64,000 nt of DNA, taken from the NCBI GenBank assembly GCA_965262505.1, contig CBDHFM010000030.1, positions 3,224,001-3,288,000 of the forward strand, given 5' to 3'. Below, piece by piece: positions 57,419 through 64,000 of this stretch (the first letter of the stretch is position 1; each line of letters starts with the position of its first letter). A program made the position numbers and the translations under genes. The stretch is from JACPPO01 sp965262505 (GTDB taxonomy: Bacteria; Acidobacteriota; Vicinamibacteria; Vicinamibacterales; UBA2999). The notes beneath the pieces are model-generated. The model did no database searches. It worked only from the letters and a program-made list of their open reading frames with translations, and had not been told where the DNA came from.

Positions 57419-58501
57419 ATGTCGCACAGGAACGAGATCGTCGAGCTACCGCGCACCGTCATCGTCGGCGTCGACACGCATAAACACATTCACGTGGCGG
57501 TGGCGCTCGATGCCCTTGGCGCCAGACTCGCCACCTGCAGTGCGTCGGCAGACCGCGCCGGCTACATGGAGCTCGTGGCGTGGGCGCGCGCCCTCGGCAT
57601 CGTGGAGGCGTTCGGCATCGAAGGGACCGGCTCCTACGGTGTGGGCCTCGCGAGCTTCGTGCGCCGACACGCCATCCGCGTGGTCGAGGTCAGCCATTGC
57701 GACCGGCGAAAGCGACGCCACAACGGCAAGAGCGATACGATCGACGCCGAGACCGCCGCCCGCTCGGTGCTGTCGGGGATCGCGACAGCCATCCCGAAGA
57801 CCGCCGACGGCGCCGCAGAGATGGTGCGCCAGATCAAAACCGCCCGAGATACCGCCGTAAAAGCCCGCAGTGCCGCCATCATCACGCTCAAGTCGCTGAT
57901 CGTCAACGCCTCTGACGCACTCCGCGAATCACTCGACCCGCTGACGGACAAGAAACTCATCGACCGTTGCGCGGCGCTCGTACCCGGTGACATCCTCGAC
58001 CCCACGGCCTCGGCGAAGCACTCGCTCCGGGCGCTCGCTAGGCGTTGGCTCACCCTGACAGCGGAAATCCGGACACACAACGACGTCCTCGACGCGATCA
58101 CGCACACAGCCGCACCGACACTCCGTGAAGCGTTTGGCATCGGTGCGGACTCCGCTGCCGAGATGATGATTGTCGCGGGTGACAACCCGACGCGGGTGCG
58201 TTCCGAGGCGGCCTTCGCGAAGCTCTGCGGCGCATGTCCGATTCCGGCATCGAGCGGGGTGACGCATCGGCATCGGCTCTTTCGTGGCGGCCACCGTCAA
58301 GCCAACGCGGCGATCTACCGCATCGTGACCGTCCGCATGCGCTGGCACCAGCCGACCCTCGACTATGTCGGGCGACGGACGGCCCAGGGCCTGACCAAGA
58401 AGGACATCATCCGCTGTCTGAAGCGCTTCGTCGCCCGCGAGATCTACAACGCCCTGATCGCAGACCACCGCTCCCGTGGGGCCCTCACCTCCGCTGCCTG
58501 A
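57419..58501 (+). CDS. IS110-family transposase (RuvC-like/serine recombinase)
   Basis: A 360-residue protein. The RuvC-like DEDD domain opens with VIVGVDTHKHIHVAVAL (Asp); Glu in GIEGTGSYGVGL and Asp residues in KSDTIDAETAA follow. The C-terminal transposase_20 domain (LREAFGIGADSAAEMMIVAG, FAKLCGACPIPASSG) holds the catalytic serine region. GAGAGG eight bases before ATG 57419 supports the start. Intact and probably recent. Confidence 0.93.
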   Translation: MSHRNEIVELPRTVIVGVDTHKHIHVAVALDALGARLATCSASADRAGYMELVAWARALGIVEAFGIEGTGSYGVGLASFVRRHAIRVVEVSHCDRRKRRHNGKSDTIDAETAARSVLSGIATAIPKTADGAAEMVRQIKTARDTAVKARSAAIITLKSLIVNASDALRESLDPLTDKKLIDRCAALVPGDILDPTASAKHSLRALARRWLTLTAEIRTHNDVLDAITHTAAPTLREAFGIGADSAAEMMIVAGDNPTRVRSEAAFAKLCGACPIPASSGVTHRHRLFRGGHRQANAAIYRIVTVRMRWHQPTLDYVGRRTAQGLTKKDIIRCLKRFVAREIYNALIADHRSRGALTSAA

Positions 58502-58728
58502 CAAGTGGCAATGGAGCACTCTTGACACATAGGGGCTTCAACGCCGTGATGGAGAGCTTCTTCTCGACGGTCAAGAGCGAGCTCCGCGAGCACTTCGAGA
58601 GCAACGGTGAGGCGAAGATGGAGTTGTTCGATTACATCGAGGTGTTTTATAACCAGCGGCGCCGCCATTCAACACTCGGCCAGATCAGCCCGGCCGCCTT
58701 TGAGCGGTGCGCAGCGGCGTAGGGCATG

Positions 58729-58819
58729 GACGCTGCCGTCCCTGTGGACGCGAAGAACGCGCGCCCACCAGGGACTTGGAAAACCGCAGAGAACGCGGTT
58801 TCCCACAGCGCCCACACCC
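58729..58819 (+). ncRNA. Structured IS tail element, copy in IS3 copy 2
   Basis: Follows the OrfB stop. Hairpin at 58778-58803: GGAAA-CCGC/GCGGTTTCC with loop AGAGAAC. Outer CTGTGG and CCCACAG could pair as well. Closer in sequence to the copy at 48237-48325 in a different IS family than one would expect. Confidence 0.5.
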
Positions 58820-59134
58820 ATTATTGTTTTCGTGAAAGGATGATAGAGAACGGAGAGTCAACCAGCGTAGCTAAACCGTCCACCGAATCGGATCAGGCCC
58901 ATAGGGATGAAGAACAGCGACGGAATCCACAAAACCGCCGGCGTCCAGGACGTGTCGAGAAAACTGTTATTGAGGCGGGCTGCAGCGCGGCTCTCGTACA
59001 GGCTGTTCAAACACTACAGAGCAGTCGGCGACGTAATCCCTGAACAAATAGCGGTCTGGGAAGCTGTCTGCCAGTCGGAGGATGAGTTCCTGGAAATCAG
59101 GAACCAGTGGCTCACGCCGCAGAGTCGGACATGA

Positions 59135-59522
59135 GAGCGTCATGGGGCCGACGAGGCGCCACGTCTTCCGCGATTCCATCGAAGCCATCTCCGCGCGGAG
59201 GGCCTGAAGATCGGCGCGGGTTGAGTGGTCGCCGTGTTCGGCGGCTGATCCGGACCGCGACCGGTCCGCGGGCAAGCCGTGTGCTGCGTCCTGAGCAGAT
59301 CCGTGTCGGAGCTACCCCCGGACGATTGCAGAAAGGAACCTTTGCGCAACGATTCCCGGTGAACGTGTTTTCAAGGGGTTAGGCGTTGCGAAACGGTATT
59401 GCTGAATAAACGTGATTCGCAATACCGTTCTGCCATGGTGCTCCGATTGCTCCCGATCGGGCACGCCCGCGTGTCGCTGGTGCAGCGGTGGATCGTCGGG
59501 AAGATCGCGCACGCGCGAGATG
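59135..59522. other. Spacer with one inverted repeat, no recognised gene
   Basis: The only clear structure is AACGGTATTGC/GCAATACCGTT, an 11-base perfect inverted repeat at 59392-59429 with a 16-base loop. It could be a terminator for the minus-strand vapBC pair or a remnant of an IS end. Confidence 0.55.
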
Positions 59523-59930
59523 TCATTCGGATAGCCAGTTCTCGACCCCTAGACCAGGTACGCGGGAAAACTCCTGTACATTCGCCGTCACGACCGTGAG
59601 ATCCAGTGCGAGCGCCTGCGCGGCGATCAACAGGTCATTGGGGCCAATGGGTGTACCTTGGCGCGCCAACTGCTGGCGGACCGCTCCATAGTGACGGTCG
59701 GCAGGGGTCTCTAGCGGCAAGATCTCCAACGCCGAGAGCAGGAGGTCAATTCGATCGGCGAGTGTCGAGGATCCGGACTTTTCGGCGCCGAAGCGAAGCT
59801 CCGCAGCGACGACGATGCTGGTGCAGATCATGCTCTCCCCGGTCGCGGAGATACGCTGCGCCACTGGCCCCTGTGGATCACGGATCAGATCCGACAGGAT
59901 GTTGGTGTCCAGTAGATAGCGCCGCGGCAC
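59523..59930 (-). CDS. vapC: VapC-type PIN toxin
   Basis: A 135-residue PIN-domain ribonuclease: YLLDTNILSDLIRDP (Asp), VVAAELRFGAEKSG (Glu) and IGPNDLLIAAQALAL (Asp), with LTVVTANVQEFSRVPGL near the end. VapC toxins cut tRNA or rRNA loops. It starts two bases after vapB. Confidence 0.93.
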   Translation of the reverse strand: MPRRYLLDTNILSDLIRDPQGPVAQRISATGESMICTSIVVAAELRFGAEKSGSSTLADRIDLLLSALEILPLETPADRHYGAVRQQLARQGTPIGPNDLLIAAQALALDLTVVTANVQEFSRVPGLGVENWLSE

Positions 59931-59932
59931 GG

Positions 59933-60175
59933 TCAGAGCTCTATATCGTCCAGCGGTGTCAGATCGTCGTCCGCCGCCGCAAACGGCTCGTCTAGAGGGC
60001 CGAGCGTGCTGAGCAGGGCCAGGAGCCGCCCTTTGCGAACCGGCTCCACGATCAGGCGGTCCCGTTCTTTTCTCAGGATCGCCTCATCCCCTTCGATCTC
60101 AAACTCTCTGGGAATGCGGAGCGCTTGGTTTCGGCCATTACGAAATAAGCGGACATGACGTTCGAGTCTGGTCAT
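59933..60175 (-). CDS. vapB: VapB-type antitoxin
   Basis: An 80-residue protein. The N-terminal AbrB/SpoVT-like part (HVRLFRNGRNQALRIPREFE) binds DNA as a dimer; the acidic C-terminus (AAADDDLTPLDDIEL) wraps the toxin. The pair is likely self-repressed through the operator at 60194-60215. Confidence 0.93.
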   Translation of the reverse strand: MTRLERHVRLFRNGRNQALRIPREFEIEGDEAILRKERDRLIVEPVRKGRLLALLSTLGPLDEPFAAADDDLTPLDDIEL

Positions 60176-60193
60176 CGTGGTACTCGTATGTTT

Positions 60194-60215
60194 GGCATAG
60201 GCTACAGCCTATGCC
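60194..60215. promoter_or_regulatory. Operator of vapBC
   Basis: A perfect palindrome, GGCATAGGCT-AC-AGCCTATGCC, ending 18 bases before the vapB start codon (minus strand), where VapB dimers normally bind. Confidence 0.8.
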
Positions 60216-60378
60216 ATCGTGGAATGCCGGTCAATACCAGTATCTGTGGCCCCTGCCGGCCCCGCGGCGCACGGATGGAGATCGCCAGCGGGGGCGCGAT
60301 TGCTCATCAGACACCGGTGGCTCCAAGGCCATGCGTCGTGGGGCTCGAGCGCCAGGTCGCGGTCGTGCAAGTGGGGGA

Positions 60379-61200
60379 TCAGAGCTCATACCGCAGAGAC
60401 AGGTGCAGCCCGTGGCTCCGCAACATGGCCTGTGTCGGCGCCAGATCGAGCCCCACCGGGTCCTGGCTGCCGTCGAGCCATTCGACCCGGCCAGGGCCGG
60501 CGCCGGTCTCGATGACGCCGGCATCCGTGTACCGCCAGGCGAGATCGAGCGTCGCCCGCTCGCCCCACGACATCCCCAGGCCGGCCATCAGCCTCCAGGT
60601 CAACCCCGTCCGGCTGGTGCCAGGCACGACGGTCCGCGTCTTCGGGAACGTCATGCGCGTCTCACCGCTGGCCACGCGGGCCGCCCCGAGGCCACCGCCG
60701 ACGAAGGGGCTCAACGGGCCGAGCGGGCGCACCCCCACGCCGGGGAGATCCACATACACGGCCAGGATCCCAGACAGCGAGGACAGATCCACGGACACGG
60801 ATTGCTCACGGTCGGGGGCCAGGAAGTTGGCGTGACCATCGAACGTAAATCGCGGCCGGTAGGTCAGAAGGGCCTCCAGCCGCACGGCGGGCGCCACGGC
60901 GTACCCGAGCCCAAACTCAACGCCTGCGACCGGGCCAACGTCCCCCACCGACCGGAGCGGCGCGCCATCACCGCCCACGCCGCAGCCGTACAGCGCGGCC
61001 GGGACCAGGCTCGCACAGTCCGCGTCGGTGAAGTAGGTGTCGGCCGGACGGCTCAGGTCGAGTCCGGTGCGCAGGTAGACGTCTTGCGCGACGGCCAGTC
61101 CGGGGAGCAGGGTCGCCGCCGCCGCCATCACCGCCATGGCCGCGCCTGGAACCCCGTGGTGCCACCGCTGCGCTGCGACCCGCGCCGGGGCATCAGTCAT
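60379..61200 (-). CDS. Outer-membrane beta-barrel protein
   Basis: A 273-residue protein from ATG 61200. Signal peptide ends near LLPGLAVAQ; barrel-like strands follow (VGPVAGVEFGLGYAVAP, VRLEALLTYRPRFTF, SPFVGGGLGAARV) and the last residues LHLSLRYEL fit a C-terminal strand. The frame is open upstream to 61338, where it encodes a resolvase start (next entry). Similar in style to the barrel at 40596-41561. Confidence 0.72.
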   Translation of the reverse strand: MTDAPARVAAQRWHHGVPGAAMAVMAAAATLLPGLAVAQDVYLRTGLDLSRPADTYFTDADCASLVPAALYGCGVGGDGAPLRSVGDVGPVAGVEFGLGYAVAPAVRLEALLTYRPRFTFDGHANFLAPDREQSVSVDLSSLSGILAVYVDLPGVGVRPLGPLSPFVGGGLGAARVASGETRMTFPKTRTVVPGTSRTGLTWRLMAGLGMSWGERATLDLAWRYTDAGVIETGAGPGRVEWLDGSQDPVGLDLAPTQAMLRSHGLHLSLRYEL

Positions 61201-61202
61201 TG

Positions 61203-61338
61203 CGCGAGCGCCTGCGCCAGACGCGACGTCGTGGTAGACATGGCCGGCGTCGACGCCATCGGCCCGCAGCGCGTCGCGCTGCAGGTCCAGCGACTGGGAG
61301 CCATCCGCCTTCGAAACGCGGGCGTAGCCGATCAACAT
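61203..61338 (-). pseudogene. Resolvase N-terminal fragment in frame with the barrel gene
   Basis: MLIGYARVSKADGSQSLDLQ and VYHDVASGAGAR are the first 45 residues of a Tn3-type resolvase including its catalytic serine, joined without a stop to the barrel gene. A resolvase promoter may now drive the barrel gene. Confidence 0.8.
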
Positions 61339-61339
61339 G

Positions 61340-61363
61340 TGTCGTAAACGGCCGTTTGCGACA
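61340..61363. promoter_or_regulatory. Palindrome resembling a res subsite
   Basis: TGTCGTAAACGG and CCGTTTGCGACA are inverted copies with one mismatch, lying just before the resolvase fragment. Further TGTGTCGTA copies follow to 61405. This is the place where resolvase would bind in an intact transposon. Confidence 0.6.
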
Positions 61364-61458
61364 CACGGCTGAGGACGCCTTTAAACAAGCGCAGCCGTGT
61401 GTCGTATCCCGTGTCTAATTCTATGTCTTGCATACGTCGAGCGAAACAGCGTGACTCG

Positions 61459-61638
61459 GAGAACCGTGCTGACACGCCGGCACCAGCGGTGAATCAATTG
61501 GACTACGCGTTCGCGTCGCGCGGGTTCCACGAGAAGGTGTCAGTGCGGGCGATGAACGAGATTGAGGAGTGGGGACTGAGCGATCACTGCCGCCTGATGA
61601 TCGAGGGCTCTGCCGCGAACTCGGGATCACCCCCGTGA
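61459..61638 (+). pseudogene. Endonuclease/exonuclease/phosphatase-family C-terminal fragment
   Basis: NQLDYAFASRGFHEKVSV and EEWGLSDHCRLMIE match the last part of DNase I-like (EEP) enzymes, where SDH carries catalytic residues. Everything N-terminal is missing. Confidence 0.6.
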
Positions 61639-61706
61639 CGCTCTGCCGGTACGTCGGGCCGCAGGGCCAGTTGCGCGAGCAGGGCGAGAAGGTCCTCGCC
61701 ACCTGA
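61608..61706 (+). pseudogene. Resolvase C-terminal fragment
   Basis: Thirty-two codons reading LCRELGITPVTLCRYVGP and QLREQGEKVLAT to TGA 61704, the helix-turn-helix end of a Tn3-type resolvase, opposite in strand to the N-terminal fragment at 61203-61338. Confidence 0.65.
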
Positions 61707-61709
61707 AGG

Positions 61710-62234
61710 CTATCTATCCTCAGGGCCACGGCCAAACTCAGGGCCGCAAAGGGAGTGCCGGAATCCCGCAATCTCCTTAGCCTCGGCAGCAGTCAGAGTA
61801 ATACGCTCAAGCAGTGCTGCGGCTAGGCGATCCACTTGCGCCTGAACCTCAGGATTGCTTAGGAATAGCACCGCCTCGTTCGCATAGGCTGAGCATTGTT
61901 CCTGGCTCAACTGCAAATCTAGGAGTGCTTCGTGATCGCTCCACCCAGTCTGGAATGGAATGTTTACTCCTGGGCGGATCTCATCCCAAGCCTTCTCTGA
62001 CAATGGACCAGAAAAAAGCGTTACCGCATCATCCGGCTTGCTCATGCCGAGCCTTGTGGTACCAAAACTCCCGACTCCTGGTTCAATCGAAACGAATTCA
62101 ATTTTTGTCTCGTAGTGGAACGCCGCAACAGCGTGAGCAGCCTCGTGCCTCGCTGTTGTCAACCGTTCTCCAGCATCGTCTCTTGCACACATCCCGCCGC
62201 GGTGCTGCTGTTCGTCTTTGCTCATCGAACCCAA
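61710..62234 (-). CDS. Small metallopeptidase-like protein (M41-like HEAAH motif)
   Basis: A 174-residue protein. TTARHEAAHAVAAFHY carries an HExxH zinc motif of the FtsH peptidase type, without the AAA+ part or any membrane segment; a third ligand Asp could be in SDHEALLDL. Such stand-alone M41-like proteins occur on plasmids and phages with unknown substrates. ATG 62225 is an alternative start. Confidence 0.6.
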   Translation of the reverse strand: MGSMSKDEQQHRGGMCARDDAGERLTTARHEAAHAVAAFHYETKIEFVSIEPGVGSFGTTRLGMSKPDDAVTLFSGPLSEKAWDEIRPGVNIPFQTGWSDHEALLDLQLSQEQCSAYANEAVLFLSNPEVQAQVDRLAAALLERITLTAAEAKEIAGFRHSLCGPEFGRGPEDR

Positions 62235-62502
62235 CCGCCTCCGAGACAGCGACGGTCAATGACACCGTGGCGACGCCGCAGTGCAGTCGTTCCTCGGAGC
62301 AGCCAACGCTCAGCAGTTGACCGAGAAGTGGGGCGTGCCGCGCTCGACCATGGCGATGGCTTCGCGGATGCTCGCGGTCGTCTCGGTGCGCTGGCGCTAG
62401 GTGAGGTCGCGGTACTGGCGATACGGCGCGGAGACAGGAGCGGACCAGAGGTACTGATGATTCGCTGCATTTCACACGTTACCGGGTTTCCGAGAGGGCA
62501 AG
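62235..62502. other. Spacer, no recognised gene
   Basis: A short plus-strand stretch near 62290 reads AANAQQLTEKWGVPRSTMAM, which looks like a helix-turn-helix scrap, but no start or complete domain can be defined. Confidence 0.5.
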
Positions 62503-62627
62503 TTAGTTGAGTACCGGCACGTTGACGTGCTGATCATATGCGGCTTTGTACGCGGTCGGAGGCACGTAGCCGATCAGCTTGAGCAGGCGCCTTGTGTTGA
62601 ACCAATCGACCCAGGTGATCCGCTTCG
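62503..62627 (-). pseudogene. IS3-family OrfB, last 40 codons only
   Basis: TWVDWFNTRRLLKLIGYVPP and YKAAYDQHVNVPVLN to TAA, the usual end of an IS3 transposase. The rest is gone. Confidence 0.75.
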
Positions 62628-62628
62628 T

Positions 62629-62820
62629 CTACTGAATCGTCGAAGGCCCTGGCACTCGCACGGGCGGCGTCCTGGATGGCGTCGTGATACGACCCTTGGC
62701 GGCGAGCTTCTTGAGCAGAGCTTTCGCGTCGTCGGGATGGCGTGACCGGCGCAACGCAATACTCGGCGAGACGCCCGCTCGTACGAGGAGCTTCGCGAGC
62801 CGAATGTTCACTGGGGGCAT
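62629..62820 (-). CDS. Small protein of unknown function
   Basis: A possible 63-residue basic protein with a good ribosome site (GGAGGAGA) before its ATG at 62820. It reads NIRLAKLLVRAGVSPSIALR and KALLKKLAAKGR. It abuts the IS3 remnant, so the C-terminus may be cut. No family recognised. Nothing is seen in 62821-63054. Confidence 0.35.
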   Translation of the reverse strand: MPPVNIRLAKLLVRAGVSPSIALRRSRHPDDAKALLKKLAAKGRITTPSRTPPVRVPGPSTIQ

Positions 62821-63054
62821 CGGGGGGCAGTCTCCTCTCTCGATGCGGGGGTGTCAATGTGCGACCCGTGTTCGCACGTTGACGTGCAAGAACACGGAAA
62901 CATCCGCCCCCCGAGAACTTGGTGGCCACGCTACACGGACGCCTCGCGAGCAGGGCGGCCACGGGCGTGCGGCTCGCTGCGCTTCGGCAATCTGCCGTCT
63001 TCGACGCCGCGCCAGTTACGCGCGCGGGTATCCCCACATCGGCGAAACCCTGAA

Positions 63055-63693
63055 CTTCTACAGTCTGCCCCCTCGGCGTGTAGAACTCCCCGGCCGGCGT
63101 GCTGGCCTTGTCGTCGGGGACCACTCGAGCAGATCTTCGTAGGCGGCGCTGAGCAGGTCGGGGCCGGCCATACGGTCGTTGCGAAGCGAGACCTCAGAGC
63201 AGCACCTGATCATGTCCGCGAGTACGCTCTCGCGGGCGTAACCCAACTTGGACTCGTCCGTGTAGTCGATGCTGGTCAGGATGCCTTCTAATGCCCTGTT
63301 CTGCTCCTCCAGCGCCGCGGACGCTGCGTTCAGCGCCTCTCCGATGTGGGTAGTCTGTTTCTGAATGGCGCCCCAGCGCGCCTGGTCCGGAACGAACACC
63401 TGATGCTCGTCCGGATTCGGCCACGCCACCTGCTCGGATACGCCCTCGGCCATGAGCGCTTCCGCCTTCTCCTCGAACCGGTCCGACAGCCGCTTGAGGA
63501 AGAGCAGACCGAAGCTGTAGGCCCAGGCCCAGGGAGCGGTGTAGTCAATCCGTGCGCTCCACGGGAGGTTAGCGCCCCCCAATTGGTGCAGCGACTCGTC
63601 CAGGATGGCCGACGCCTGCCAGAGGTAATTGGTGATCGTCCAAGTCGTAGTGTTCGACGCTGGCACGGAGTTCATCCAAGGGCAATGGTACAA
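63055..63693 (-). pseudogene. Second HsdM fragment (N-terminal part), frameshifted
   Basis: From about 63650: TITNYLWQASAILDESLHQL, AYSFGLLFLKRLSDRFEEKA and YARESVLADMIRCCSEVSL are the N-terminal domain of a type I methylase. After SAAYEDLLE the frame slips and continues in the next frame as PDDKASTPAGEFYTPRG, then leaves HsdM sequence near 63055. The catalytic domain is absent. It is unlike the hsdM at 48126, so two type I systems once lay here. The exact start codon is unclear. Confidence 0.75.
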
Positions 63694-64000
63694 GAATGAC
63701 GCGCTTCTTGAGGCATCGACATTGGTCGATCATCCGTCCGCTCGAGGAACTAGTGCGAGGTACAGCATGGGACGGAGCCCGGTCGACTCGACCAATCGGC
63801 AAGGCGAAATCGACGCGCTGAACACAAGGGAATGGAACTTTGCTAACGCGTCTCCGAGATCGTCGTATCCGCAAGATCTCGTTCGAACGGCGTGGCGACG
63901 CACCCGCCCACGTTCCCTCCGGTCAGCCCGCGGACGCGTCGCGCCGGGTCTCGTGGCGGCTCGGGTGCCCGCGCTGCCCTGCGTAGTACGTGCTCCCGCG
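63694..64000. other. Window end, no recognised gene
   Basis: Open frames here are in the GC-rich antisense style and show no family-like text. Sequence upstream of the hsdM fragment, possibly its promoter side. Confidence 0.4.

Larger units (their letters stand above)
57194..58539 (+). mobile_element. IS110-family element in IS3 OrfB
   Basis: About 1,346 bases defined by comparison with the uninterrupted OrfB of copy 1. No inverted repeats and no target duplication beyond a base or two, as normal for IS110. The 225 bases before the transposase gene are non-coding. Confidence 0.88.
56519..58722 (+). pseudogene. IS3-family OrfB, copy 2, split by IS110
   Basis: First part 56519-57193: AAEKAEFPITRLCRTL, WVGDTTEFVIGGSGKL (Asp), HHSDQGCTYASED (Asp), ending SMSRRGNCYD. 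After the IS110 it resumes at 58540 with NAVMESFFSTVKSELREH (Glu) and stops at 58722. The IS110 thus sits between the second Asp and the Glu, and the uninterrupted frame is otherwise intact. Confidence 0.9.
56160..58901 (+). mobile_element. IS3-family element, copy 2, split by IS110
   Basis: TGGGCTTGATCCGG at 56160 and GGATCAGGCCCA ending at 58901 are the inverted ends; the target TAGG is duplicated at 56156-56159 and 58902-58905. Without the IS110 it is about 1.4 kb, like copy 1. Confidence 0.92.
54772..59134 (+). pseudogene. Large helical protein of unknown function, split by IS3 copy 2
   Basis: From ATG 54772 about 463 residues are readable to 56159, then IS3 copy 2 intervenes; the frame resumes after the duplicated TAGG as MKNSDGIHKTAGVQDV and ends at 59134, giving about 540 residues in all. 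The protein is rich in leucine helices (LLDWLLEVYRSEH, LLKAIPVAERIAIVPKLLEF, KWAVFTLGTLERAGLL), which suggests HEAT/armadillo-like repeats. No catalytic motif seen. It begins eight bases after an IS end, so its own N-terminus may be lost. Its place beside a restriction locus hints at a defence or regulatory role, as inference only. Confidence 0.6.

Noticed and set aside
59392..59429. Inverted repeat as the end of an unseen transposon
   Set aside because: No second copy or adjacent transposase was found; a simple hairpin is enough explanation.
33562..64000. A right-hand attachment site for the tRNA-linked island
   Set aside because: I looked for repeats of the tRNA end CCTCCGGCACCA and found none, so the boundary is probably outside the window.

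Overview
The window is a high-GC bacterial chromosome segment. It has two ordinary housekeeping blocks and two accessory regions packed with mobile DNA. Gene order, the PurS/PurQ/small-PurL purine pathway and the general protein character suggest an Acidobacteriota relative (Vicinamibacteria-like). That placement is an impression from reading; the complete 16S gene at 10766-12316 would settle it.

Layout, left half. 1-8085 holds the end of an M16 peptidase and two purine runs, purB-purS-purQ-purL-purF and purM-purN, with stop/start overlaps at most junctions (purF and purM follow gaps). A convergent TAT-type phosphoesterase and tyrS follow. 10212-16607 is a complete rRNA operon (16S, tRNA-Ile, tRNA-Ala, 23S, 5S) whose leader and spacers carry a family of small GGAACGCC...GGCGTTCC hairpins. 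The last 18 bases of the 5S gene core are duplicated at 24330-24347. Between the copies lies an integrative element with a tyrosine recombinase next to the 5S end, a serine recombinase with a palindromic operator at the other end, a possible HUH-type replication protein, and a Russian-doll nest of IS3, IS3 and IS21 elements. 24588-33421 is chromosomal again: membrane protein, methyltransferase, yebC, ruvC-ruvA-ruvB, fabH, a LigD-type polymerase, queA and a conserved protein of unknown role.

Layout, right half. A tRNA with anticodon CAT (33496-33572) is followed by an intact P4-type integrase, and everything from there to the window end looks like a decaying genomic island whose far end is not visible. 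It holds a second broken integrase, a primase-like remnant, IS3-family copies, a relaxase and a traD remnant fused head to head, an outer-membrane barrel, a lipoprotein, a Tn3-family transposon with a broken transposase, a Phd/PIN toxin-antitoxin pair with about 1 kb inserted into the antitoxin gene, a wrecked type I restriction-modification locus (hsdM and hsdS hit by two insertion sequences and a nonsense codon, no hsdR seen), a large helical protein split by an IS3 that is itself split by an IS110, a VapBC pair with a clear operator, resolvase fragments, and a second hsdM fragment.

The observations I rate highest are: the element inserted in the 5S rRNA gene; a structured tail of about 90 bases with a covarying hairpin shared by IS elements of two different families (37931-38020, 48237-48325, 58729-58819); a candidate IS110 bridge RNA whose short guides can be matched by eye to its target and ends; and the insertion that turned a Phd/PIN pair into a three-gene unit.
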